The notes under the pieces: generated by a model
The model's input: only the letters and a program-made list of their open reading frames with translations
What the model was told of the DNA's origin: nothing
Database searches by the model: none
Origin: Gymnothorax reevesii
Lineage: Eukaryota > Chordata > Actinopteri > Anguilliformes > Muraenidae
NCBI GenBank assembly: GCA_029721435.1
Contig: CM056576.1
Location: 119,525,166 to 119,589,165 of the forward strand
DNA length: 64,000 bases
Direction: 5' to 3'
Shown here: piece by piece, positions 49,901-59,344 of the stretch
Numbering within the stretch: position 1 is the first letter of the stretch
Layout of the letters: each line of letters begins with the position of its first letter
Program-made: the position numbers and the translations under genes

Positions 49901-50069
49901 CTGTCCGAGGTGTTTCGGGTACCCATTTCAATGGACCAATGTGCCGCAGCTGGAAAGCTGTCTTCACTTCATGGCAGCTATGAGCTTTTACACTGGATGC
50001 ATTTGCCAGCAGCGTAGATGACACAAAAATCCACCAAAAGTTAACGCGTGGAAGTACTCCTCCGGACAT
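49901..50069 (-). CDS. gpc5: Glypican exon 1: start codon, signal peptide, first conserved cysteine
   Basis: The start ATG is at 50069-50067. It opens a 56-residue stretch plus one base of a split codon. Residues 11-24 (FWWIFVSSTLLANA) form the hydrophobic core of a signal peptide. Cleavage after VKA at about residue 29 would leave a mature protein beginning HSCHEV. The mature start matches the glypican N terminus: a Cys at residue 32, then a short helix, then KWVPETP, which I recall from glypican-3 and which human GPC5 lacks. The exon ends at a GTTAGT donor (49900 downward) in phase 1. The ATG has G at -3. An upstream ATG 8 bases 5' is in a different frame and opens a separate short ORF, so it is not the start. 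The exon is shorter than the 200-bp scale at which ORF scans work, and I found it by searching upstream of exon 2. Confidence 0.85.
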
Positions 50070-50077
50070 TGCAGCAT
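49988..50077 (-). promoter_or_regulatory. Upstream ORF overlapping the glypican start codon
   Basis: An ATG at 50077-50075 lies 8 bases upstream of the glypican ATG in another frame. It opens a 29-codon ORF that ends at TAA (49990-49988), inside the signal-peptide coding region. Both ATGs have G at -3. If the leader includes it, it would be expected to reduce translation of the main frame. Whether the mRNA really includes it depends on the transcription start, which I cannot place. Confidence 0.5.
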
Positions 50078-50384
50078 GTCAATCCTCGGATATTCAGGAA
50101 ATAGTGTAGGAGGGATTGCAATACTAATAGGGTAAATTGCGCATTAATTAAACAACTCCGAAAACTTGAGTAGAGTGGTTGAGAACAGTAAAATAACCCT
50201 CGTCTTCAAAAACGGTGTCAGATGGATTTTCACATTGTATACAGCCGTAAGGTAGACTGAAGACGTATCTACTCATAAGTCAAACTCCTAAGCCAAAGTG
50301 TGCAAGACTGAGTTTCCGTGCTGTCCGTTTAGTAGCCTACTGTTCAGACTGCTTGGCGCGATTGCAGGTTTGCTGAACCAGTGC

Positions 50385-50450
50385 GTCTCTCTCTCTCTCT
50401 CTCTCCCCCTCTCTCTCTCTCTCTCAGGCACACACACACTCACACTTAGA
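50385..50450. repeat. (CT)n / (CA)n compound microsatellite near the glypican promoter
   Basis: About 40 bp of CT with one CCCC interruption are followed by a short CACACACTCACAC tract, read on the plus strand. On the gene's strand this is a GT/GA tract about 320-380 bp upstream of the start codon. Confidence 0.93.
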
Positions 50451-50805
50451 TGACTTGATTGAATCGGCAGAATGGAAAACTAACAGTTTACTGTAGTCCG
50501 TAGTTCGTTTTCAGACGATTAATTGCAAGGCAATGCCTCATTATTAGTGAGGGGGCTTTTTTATTTTCATTTTATATATTTATTTATTTATTTATCAACA
50601 GTGTCCTGGTTTTCCGTGCATTTCCAATGAATGTTTTCATAAATTGAATGACTAGGGGACAATCAGGATTTATCGACTGTGTGTTTTATCTTATTTTATT
50701 TTATTTTATTTTATGATGATGTTGTCTGTTGTTGGTTGTTGCATTGCGTGTTCCCGTTTCTCGCAGTGACTTCAATTTATGTTTCGTTGTATTATTTATG
50801 TGTGT

Positions 50806-50806
50806 T

Positions 50807-50837
<31 letters not shown>

Positions 50838-50838
50838 T
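50806..50838. repeat. (TTTA)n microsatellite
   Basis: About eight units are present. Related TTTA and TTTTA tracts are at 50570-50597 and 50690-50713. Confidence 0.93.
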
Positions 50839-51808
50839 ATATTTTTTGAATCAGGCTAGCATTTTCCATGTGTAATAGGAAATGTCCTGCGAAACAAATG
50901 GCATATACTGCTATTACTGCCAGTCCTACAAAAAAAAAAAAAAAATACTTCTATCATGATTGTTGTTGTCGTCGTTTTCGTTGATGGTGTTGGTCTTTGT
51001 ATGACAAAGCTATTGAGAGGACTTAGTTATTTGAACTATTTTTTATTGTTAAGTAATTAATAGGTTCTTCATATATCCCTATCACAAAATGCTCCACTGC
51101 AGCTGTCCACCCACCAACAGATGACAGTGGTTGGATTGATATCTGCTTGCTGTATGGATCCAGCCTATAAAGTACATGCAAATTAGAAATTTTAAATAGG
51201 CCTAATTACATACAGGTTAATCATTCATTGAGAGGGCAAAATAATTTCATTTTGTTCGCTTGTTTACAGTTTTCCTGCTATTACCATGTTACATTTCAGA
51301 AACTAGAGCCTTGCTGTGCAAAGTATAGCCTAGCCATGAAGACACGTGGAATACTTCCAGGGAGTAAATCTGAGGGTCACAGTCTAAGACAGATGCTCGT
51401 GCTGCACGATTGGTGGCAGAAAACAGACACACTTAGTTGGCAATGGATGTCCTATCCTACTGCCCGAACTCTAACTTCATAACAAGAGAGTAGAACTGTT
51501 GGTGGTCAGAGTAATTAAATCCTGTTACATTTTTTTTTTCGATGCTGTGCATTTCATCTGGTGCAAGTGTTTCAAGCCAGAGGGCTCCATTAATCGGAGG
51601 TAAATTCAGTTTTTGCTGACACATTGGGGCCATGAATATTATGTATTTGTGACTAGAGCAGTACCAGGCTTGGACCTTAAATTAATCCTAAACTCCAGGT
51701 CAAACTTGATGAACAGGAACCAAGTTGTTTCAGTACCACTTACAGCCATAAAAGAAAGCCACGCAAACCATGGTAATATGCCATAATGGCAGCCTTGTCG
51801 ATGGCATG

Positions 51809-53060
51809 TTATTTGACAAAAAATTTTCCAATCATCAGAGGGATCCTCTTCATATCATCGTTGACCCATAAAACAATAATGAAGAGAATCCTGCAAAAAA
51901 TGTGGTCTGTAGATTGAAAACAATAAGTTGTGGACAGACCAACGTACGGGCAAGGGCAATCACAATATAAGTCCATCCAGTGGAGAAGGCATATAAAAAT
52001 TGGATTTTGGAGGAATAGCCATGAATGCATGCGTAGGCATCAAGTATATATTTGTTCAGTTGTATCATCTCTTTGGTATAAACCAGGGTTTTGCATTATG
52101 ATTTGTGGTTTAAAAATTCATGATTTATACAGAAAGAAATGCCTTAATGTTTTACAATGTAACAACTGTAACAATCTTTCCACAGTTCGGATTGACACCG
52201 TAGAGTACGGAATCTAATGTTTGATGATATCAGGATGATTTTATTTTCAGAGTCATCCAGTCAGCAAATACATTTGTACTCGCAATTTCTTTGAAATCCT
52301 TGCAGAGCATTATCTCCTGCATCCACAAACGTTTTGCTTGCACTACACCATCCAGGTCTCTAAAATAATATTCTCAAGGCATCATTAAAAGCTAAGCTAT
52401 CCACAGTTTCTGTAAGCTTGCTTGTTTGTAGATTGACCACAGGTAGGCAGTATAACGTGGTTTGCAAAATGCTCTGAGCAGAGACATCACACTATCCACA
52501 CACGTGCTAAACCTGCATTAAAGAATTTTTGGCTGTGCATGCATGATACAACATTACCCATAAAGATTATCATATCATCTGTCATGTCTTCAGTAATAAA
52601 ATGTCCAAACTATTTTACCTTCTTACAGACATGAAGATTATTGTCAGAGAATTAAAATTCAGGAAATTTTAAAGATTTTTCCTCATTGGTTCTACAACAC
52701 CCGTATCGGTATTTTATTCGATATCATGACACACTAAATACATAGAACACAGAGTAAGAGACAGCTGAAAACCAGTGCTACATCTACGAAACACCATGAG
52801 ATCATGCTCATGCATAATATGGTTCAATTCTGCATTACCAATCATGCACCATAGGCTTTCAATTGCATGGATATGTCATCTATATAAATTCCAAAGAACT
52901 GGGGACAATATCCCCCCTTGTCTGGCACCATTGCTAACCCCAAATGGGGCTGAGACACTATTGCCCTTTTTAAGTTGCATAATTCTGGTGGGCATACTAT
53001 CACAACCCTCTTGTGGCTGCCTTTTGAGTATCGTTCAATTCAGCAACTTGTGCATCTATT
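51809..53060 (-). pseudogene. LINE reverse-transcriptase pseudogene
   Basis: Read on the minus strand from 52962 downward, it gives APFGVSNGARQGGILSPVLW, the RT motif NGVRQGGILSP. Then follows a stretch GNAELNHIMHEHDLMVF, where functional LINEs have GN..INHLMYADDLV. The catalytic YADD has become HEHD. Further down, FGHFITEDMTDD and LARVW match the downstream region of the same LINE type (YLGHFI..D). Many stops and frameshifts separate the pieces. It is a dead, 5'-truncated copy upstream of the glypican and in its orientation. Confidence 0.8.
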
Positions 53061-53389
53061 AGTTGTATGTCTCGTGTGATTGGTTTATGTTGTGTGCATC
53101 TCCCCTGCCCCAGCTGTACCTCGTTACCTGGTTGGCCAGGTGACAGGTATTTTAGCCATCTTTTCAGTGTGGCAAGTTGCTGGATTGTAATGTGCTTTTG
53201 TGTGCCTAGAACCAGTCAGTATTCTATTATAAACTCTTGGTCTCTGAAATGCAGCCGTTACTTTAGTGACAGCGGTTCCTGAATTGTTTTCTTGTATCAT
53301 AGTTGATTCGAACAAGCTCCCAAGCCTAAACAGGGTCCAAGATTGGGACTGTGTTCTAGTCAACTTCTCCAAGTGAGATCCTTTATCTA

Positions 53390-53720
53390 CAGCCCCAATT
53401 CCAAAAAAGTTGGGATGCTGTGTAAATTGTAGTAAAAGCAGCATGCAATAATTTACAAATCATATAAACCCATATTGTATTCACAATAGAACATAGACAA
53501 CATATTAGAAGTTGAAAGTGAGACATTTTACCATTTCACGAAAAATATTAGCTCATTTTGAATTTGATGGCAGCAACACATTTTAAAAAAGTTGGAAGAG
53601 GGGCAACAAAAGGCTGGGAAAGTAAGCGGTACTAATAAAAACAGTTGGAGAAGCATTTTTTGCAACTAATTAGGTTAATTGGTAACAAGTCAGTAACATG
53701 ACGGTATGAACTGTAAAAAT
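53390..53720. mobile_element. Truncated Tc1-like end
   Basis: It starts after a TA (53388-53389) with CAGCCCCAATTCCAAAAAAG and continues TTGGGATGCTGTGTAAATTG. The inner phrase GTTGAAAGTGAGACATTTTAC is shared with the long TIR of the 28.5-kb element. Only about 330 bp remain, with no partner end in the window. It is probably a solo TIR of a related family. Confidence 0.7.
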
Positions 53721-54639
53721 ACTGAAAAACAAGACGTGAGATCAAAACATATTTAAAGACATGTAAAATAAACTTTTAAAAAGTCTCAATAAAACATGGA
53801 TAAGTCGACTAAATATCATAGTACACCAAAGTGTATTCCTTGAAGTTGGGGTCGTTATTAATGTGCATTTTTAGAAGTTTTTTAAAACTTGTCTAACGAG
53901 GTGTTTAAATCATAGTTGGTTTCCTGTGCCACATTGTGATAGCTCTACACATTACAGATCTGCACAGTGCATGTGCTCTGGGTTGAAAATAACCCCTCCT
54001 GGCAGAGTGACTATGTTGGCTTCTCACATAATTTATAAGCAAGTAAATACAGTCTGGTTGTTTACTACTATATACTCCTAAAGAAACATGACAACCTATC
54101 CTCTACTCTTATCCATGAGCGACTGGCTTGCATTCTCTCTGTACTTTACCTTATACCTAACTGACAAGACAACTGATTTGGGAACTAAATTCGATTTCAT
54201 CACACACCAAGTTCATTTTTAAACTCATAGTGCACATTTACATGTTACTTTTTTAACTGTTTACCTTCAGCTGACTTCAAGCTCCGGGTTGCATATTGTT
54301 CATGTGCAATTATAATGAAATATCACACGCATATCAAAGTTTAAATTTTGATACGCGTATTGCATTACAAACCCCAATTCCATTGAAGTTGGGACCTTGT
54401 GTAAAACCTGAATAAAAACAGAATACAATGATTTGCAAATCCTACTTCACCAATTGAGTACATTACAAAGACAAGATATTTAATGTTCAAACTGATAAAC
54501 TTTGTTGTTTTTGTGTAAATACTCACTCATTTTGGATTTGATGCCCGCAATGCATTCCAAAAAAGCAGGGACAGGGGCATTTTTGCCTCAGTGTTACATC
54601 ACCTTTCCTTTTAACAACACTCAATAAGCATTTGGGAAC

Positions 54640-55576
54640 TGAGGACACTAATTGTAGAAGCTTTGTAGGAGGAATTCTTTTCTATTATTTCTTGATGTAT
54701 GACTTTGGTTGGTCTCCACTGCCATATTTTGTGCTTCATAATGCGCCACACATTTTCATTGGGAGACAGGTCTGGACTGCAGGCAGAGCCAGTCTATTAC
54801 CCACACTCTTACTACCAAGCCATGTTTTTGTAACACATGCAGAATGTGGCTTAGCATTGTCTTGCTGAAATAAGCTGGGATGTCCCTGAAAAAGACGTTG
54901 CTTGGATGGCAGCACATGTTGCTCCAAAACCTTGTATTTACCTTTCAGCATTAATGGTCCCTTCACAGATGTGCAAGTTACCCATGCCATGGGCACTAAC
55001 ACATCCTCATACCATCTCAGATACAGGCTTTTGAACAGATAACAATCTGGATGATTCTCTTTAGCCTGAAGGACACAACATCCATAATTTCCAAAAACAA
55101 TTTGAAAGGTGCACTTGTCAGACCACAGCACACTTTTCCTCTTGCATAGTCCATCTCAGATGAGCTTAGGCCCAGAGAAGCCAGCGGCGTTTCTGGGTGT
55201 TGTTGATTTATGGCTTTCACTTTGCATGGTAGAGTTTTAATTTGCTCTTGTAGATGTAGCGATGAGCAGTGCTAACTGACAATGGTTTTTTGAAGTGTTC
55301 CTGAGCCCACGGGATAATATCCTTTACAAAATGATGTTGGTTTTTAATGCAGTGCCGCCTGAGTGACTGACGATCATGGGCATTCAATGTTGGTTTTCGG
55401 CCTTGCCACTTTTGTGTAGAGATTTCTCTGGATTCTCTGAATCTTTTGATGATATTATGGACTGTCGATGATGAAATCCCTAAATTCCTTGCAATTGCAC
55501 ATTTAGAAACAGTGTTCTTATACTGCTGAACAATTTGCTCACAGAGTTGTTCATAAAGTGATGAACCTCACCTCAT
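54640..55576 (-). pseudogene. Tc1-like transposase pseudogene
   Basis: The family's start codon is at 55576-55574 and is followed by an in-frame TGA two codons on. Further along the minus strand come a helix-turn-helix (CAIARNLGIS, NIIKRF), NAH, a KLYH region, then VLWSDKCTFQIVFGNYG (first catalytic Asp), ENHPDCY, VLEQHVLPSKQRLFQG and FQQDNAKPHSACVTKTW (second Asp). The C-terminal part around the Glu is frameshifted (MKMCGAL). Pieces are spread over at least two frames (54736-55131 and 55017-55220), so it is inactive. Confidence 0.85.
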
Positions 55577-55808
55577 CCTTGCTTGTAAATGACTTAGTCT
55601 TTTGGGGATCCTTCTTTTATACCTAATCATGACATTCACCTGTTTAGAATTAACCTGTTCACCTGTAGAACATTAAAAACAGGTGTTTTTTGAGCATTCC
55701 TCAACTTTCCCAGTCTTTTGTTGCCCATGTCCCAACTTTTTTGGAATGTGTTGCCGGCATAAAATTCAAAATGAATGAATATTTAAAAAAAAAACAATAA
55801 AGTTTATC

Positions 55809-58124
55809 TGTGGCCACTCGCGAGAAAGAACCACTCGCGAGAACAGGAATTCCAAAAATCGTAAGCCTTTATTGTAAAAAGGGTCGGGACCAGAAGACAC
55901 AATAATTGCCAAGCCAAAACCAATGTCCAAAAAGCAAAGTCAAAAAGACAGGCAGGGTTCAAAACCAGTAAGGCAGATGTGCAACGGTACATAGACAGTA
56001 AGCCAGAAATCGTACTCAAAAACCAGAAAGGTAGGTCAAACACAGGGCATCCAGAACAGAAATTGTGGTCGTACAAAAACAGGTCAAAATCCAAAAAGAC
56101 AAAACAGGAATAGTAGGGCAAGATAATCTCAAAGTCAGACGAAACAGCTGTGAAGAAACAATAAACAAAAGGCCTATGAGGAGCTCTGCACAAATGAATA
56201 CTCATCAACGTTTTCATGAAGATTGAACTGCAGTGAAGACTTTAAATAGACAAGAGGGAAGTCGCATGCTATGCAGGGAAAAGGTGAATAGACCAGTTCG
56301 GTTTAAGGCCGTAAGTCCTCGTGCGCATACCCAATGTAGTTGATGTGGGGCAAAAGGAAATATTGTGGCTATTTGTTGCATAGAGTGGTGCATAAACCGG
56401 TATCATAAAGACGGGGACATAAGTGGCATTTCGTGTTCCCCGTGGCAAGAGACAACGACAGGCACGGATTCAAGCTATAAATTGGAAGAACTTTGTCCCG
56501 AATGATTGCGCTAGAGTCTGCAGTAGCATTTTCTCAGGGCTGGCACGACTTCGTTGACCCAAATAATGTTGGCTTTGCTCTATGTTTCCCTACAAACAAA
56601 AGTATTTCAAACCAACACAAGCTAAAAGGAAAGAGAGATCTAATTGGAGAAATATAGTTAAGTACACATGATCCTAATCGCCTCTTAACATGGATAAGTG
56701 CGCAGGTACTAATGTAAAATAGGCTACAAGGCCATATCATTACAGTTTGACTGGACGCTACACATTTGATTTCGGATTTTCATTTGTGCTGAAAATAACA
56801 AGGACTTGCCTTGACAGCATCTCGCCGATATAGTCGCTCAAGGCTCTGTTGCACTGAAGAAGTCAATGCTTTAAGTTTGTAGGAGAAAACTAATAGAGCT
56901 TAGTCTAGCTATATTGTCAGGGGGAAAATAATTTTGCCTTCACTTTTTTCCAGCTTTTTATTTGCCAGAATGATTTTAAAAGGGGTGCGCCAATATGTTT
57001 TAGTGGAGTTTAATCAGTGAGAAAGGGGGTTTGGAATTTAACATTAATATTTAATATCACGAATGCATATGCTGCGCCTGCCTAGCAACCCAGTGTGTCA
57101 TCTGTGACATGACAGCCGCCATTAACGACATGCAACCGACACAAATAGCAGCACTTGAAACTAAAGTCTAAATACCCTGAACTGGACGTAAGCTTGACGT
57201 GTTTTCATATCCTAATGTTTCTCTGGGTACCCAAACATTAATCGATATTTGGAGTAGGTTGAATACAGAACTCGTAATCTCGCCATCCAGACAGAAAATG
57301 TACGCTGCACACCCTAGAATGTTCCCGAATGAAAAATATTCCTGTTTATGGTTCAAATCCACACTGTAAACTGCCTTTAACCATGGGGAAAGCGAAAGAA
57401 CTTATAATTCCCCACATTTTTAATAGGATTGGTGCATTTTCTGCCCCACATAGTCTGCAAAGAGCATGCGCACTCCAAATCTCGCTTTTTCACGTCCTTA
57501 AACCGAAAGGGTCTTTTGGATAAGAACTCATTACAGAGGCAAGCACACATGGGGAAGTCCTCAACCACAACAATTGGCAAAAGCCAAGACACGGACAGGA
57601 TCGACGCAGACAACCTATGACAGATCAACAGCTCCAGTCGAGGAGTTCTAAGTGCACAGACAATGAGTGCAGGATAGCAATTAAGCATGTGAAAGAGATC
57701 TCGTGGAAATGCAGGGAGAGGCATTGAAGTGACTAGAACAGGGCGATAGCTGTGATTGAATTAGTAATAATTAATGGAGGTGCAGCTTTACAAATTAACC
57801 CATGTTCATTAGTAAGTTAGTAGACTATGATACACAATATATATGTTAGTATTATTAGTAATCTAGGAAAGCAAGGTGAATGAAATAAAGGAGAATTGAA
57901 GTAATTATGTGACAAACCACAAAACAATTAAATCACCCGAAGCAAGCAAGCACGCAGACTGGGGAGACGGAAAGTACCATACTGATCACAAGACAGGGGG
58001 AACAAAAGTGCAATGAATACAGGAATGGCATAAAACGAAAAATCGGAATGTATAATTAGCAAAATGAATAAAGGAAATACCTGGCAAAAACACAGAAAAG
58101 AAGACAAGACCAGAATCACAACAA
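55809..58124 (-). mobile_element. Insertion with LTR-like ends, class uncertain
   Basis: This 2316-bp segment interrupts the Tc1 element and is flanked by TATC on both sides (55805-55808 and 58125-58128). On the minus strand it starts (T)TGTTGTGATTCTGG and ends GGCCACA, the TG...CA form of an LTR. An AATAAA polyadenylation signal lies at 55873-55868, about 60 bp before the 3' end, in a T-rich CTGTTTT/CCTGCCTG stretch. I see no gag or pol. It may be a long or solo LTR, possibly with further insertions inside. The open frame at 57377-57724 (minus) has no recognised domain. Confidence 0.5.
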
Positions 58125-59344
58125 TATCAGTTTGAACATGAAATATCTTGTCTTTGTAGTGTACTCAATTGAACATAAGTCAAAAAGGGTTCGCAAATCA
58201 TTGTATTCTGTGTTTATTCACGTTTTACCCAACGGCCTCGCTTCATTGGAATTGGGGCTTGTACATGCATAACAATCTGATATATTATCAAACATTGACC
58301 AATGCAGGTTTTGAGGTCGAAACGGGTAACATTTTGACCAGCTCGCCCGGAAGCACATCCCTGGATATGCTTTTTCTTTTTTTTTTTTAATGGAAAACAT
58401 CGCAGACTGGGTTGACTTCGCACCTGAGTTGCACGGGTGATGCCAACCACAGTAGTGAAAAGATAAGAAGTTAATTCATTGTTATAGTAATTCATAAGTT
58501 TGCTACATCCCCAAGAAGAGGAAAAAAGAAATATTGTTAAAATGCGCAGTTATAGGCCCATTCTGACAACGACCACGTGAGTTGAATGCATGGCAAGTCT
58601 TCTGCTGAAGCAAATCTCCGCTGCTTTCGTAACTCAACTGTTAGTTTGTGATTTGCGGACTCTGGTGGGCAGCTGGATAAATTAACGTCCCCTGCGATGC
58701 CACATCGAACTGGACACAGACAATTAAGCCGAGTTTAACCTTTGTTAACAGAAAAAATCTTTTGTTGAGGTAAGTGACACTAGGCCTCGTCTCCATGCCA
58801 GTTGTTACTATGCGGCCTAACGGTCAAATGAACCAGCTTGCTAGCCTACCTTCATAAGTGCGATTAAATGTAAACCAGTGGATGGACACCAGTTAGACTT
58901 TATCATGGACATTTTTCAGCCAAATGCGAACTTGAACTTAATTTGTGCCCTTGGTTTGCCTTTTTTAGATGGAAAGAAGTGCATTTTCTAGGCACATTAT
59001 CGCAGTGGAAATGCCTATTCGCCAGCCACATTAATGACGCAGGCTCGCCAACACGAGGGAGTTTACATTACGTTGGTGCCACAGACAGTCCACTTCAGTC
59101 AGTATCGTGTTCTGTTTTATAGAATCTATGTAACGTTTCCGTTATCATTTTCACATTTAACTTCGCGAAGCTGAGCTAACGCCGATTCAGTAACGGTCGA
59201 ACCTGGTTTTAGCCAATACCCTCCAGATTTGTGCCTGTTAAAGTAAGCTAGGTTTTCCTTGGGTCAAGTGTTCTTCGATTTTTGAGGGGAAAGAGTGATT
59301 AAAAGGTTACGGACGTATCGGTCCTGTTTTGTCGGCTGGATGTA

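Larger units (their letters stand above)
9807..50069 (-). other. gpc5: Glypican-5-like gene, 5' part (exons 1-3 and introns 1-2)
   Basis: This is the span of the visible part of a glypican gene. Exons 1, 2 and 3 lie in order on the minus strand, 169, 165 and 695 bp long. The joints are phase 1, phase 1 and phase 0, so the reading frame continues through 343 codons without a stop. Introns 1 (37627-49900) and 2 (10502-37461) start with GT and end with AG. Glypicans are GPI-anchored heparan-sulfate proteoglycans of the cell surface that modulate Hedgehog, Wnt, FGF and BMP signalling. The C-terminal exons are expected below position 1. Fish carry several gpc5 paralogs, and I cannot say which one this is. 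Glypican-3 is the main alternative, because exon 1 has a GPC3-like KWVPETP stretch, but exon 3 fits GPC5 better. Confidence 0.85.
50070..51800 (-). promoter_or_regulatory. 5' flank of the glypican gene (leader and presumed promoter region)
   Basis: Upstream of the start codon there is no other ORF of note. A CT tract followed by CA (50385-50450) lies about 320 bp upstream of the ATG. Several TTTA/TTTTA tracts follow at 50570-50597, 50690-50713 and 50806-50838. I could not place a TATA box or transcription start with confidence. The region is not strongly CpG-rich to the eye. Confidence 0.4.
54368..58261 (-). mobile_element. Tc1-like element, split by a 2.3-kb insertion
   Basis: The left end CAAACCCCAATTCCATTGAAG and the right end (CTTCATTGGAATTGGGGCTTG) are flanked by TA at 54366-54367 and 58262-58263. 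The right TIR picks up at 58129 (AGTTTGAACATGAAATATC). This is the direct continuation of the sequence broken at 55808 (AATAAAGTTTATC), so 55809-58124 is a later insertion. Without it the element is about 1.57 kb. The transposase lies on the minus strand. Confidence 0.88.

Noticed and set aside
58720..58790. TTGTTGAG/GTAAGTG at 58769-58776 as the donor of a non-coding first exon of a plus-strand gene
   Set aside because: A single good donor match without any coding exon downstream in the window is not enough support.
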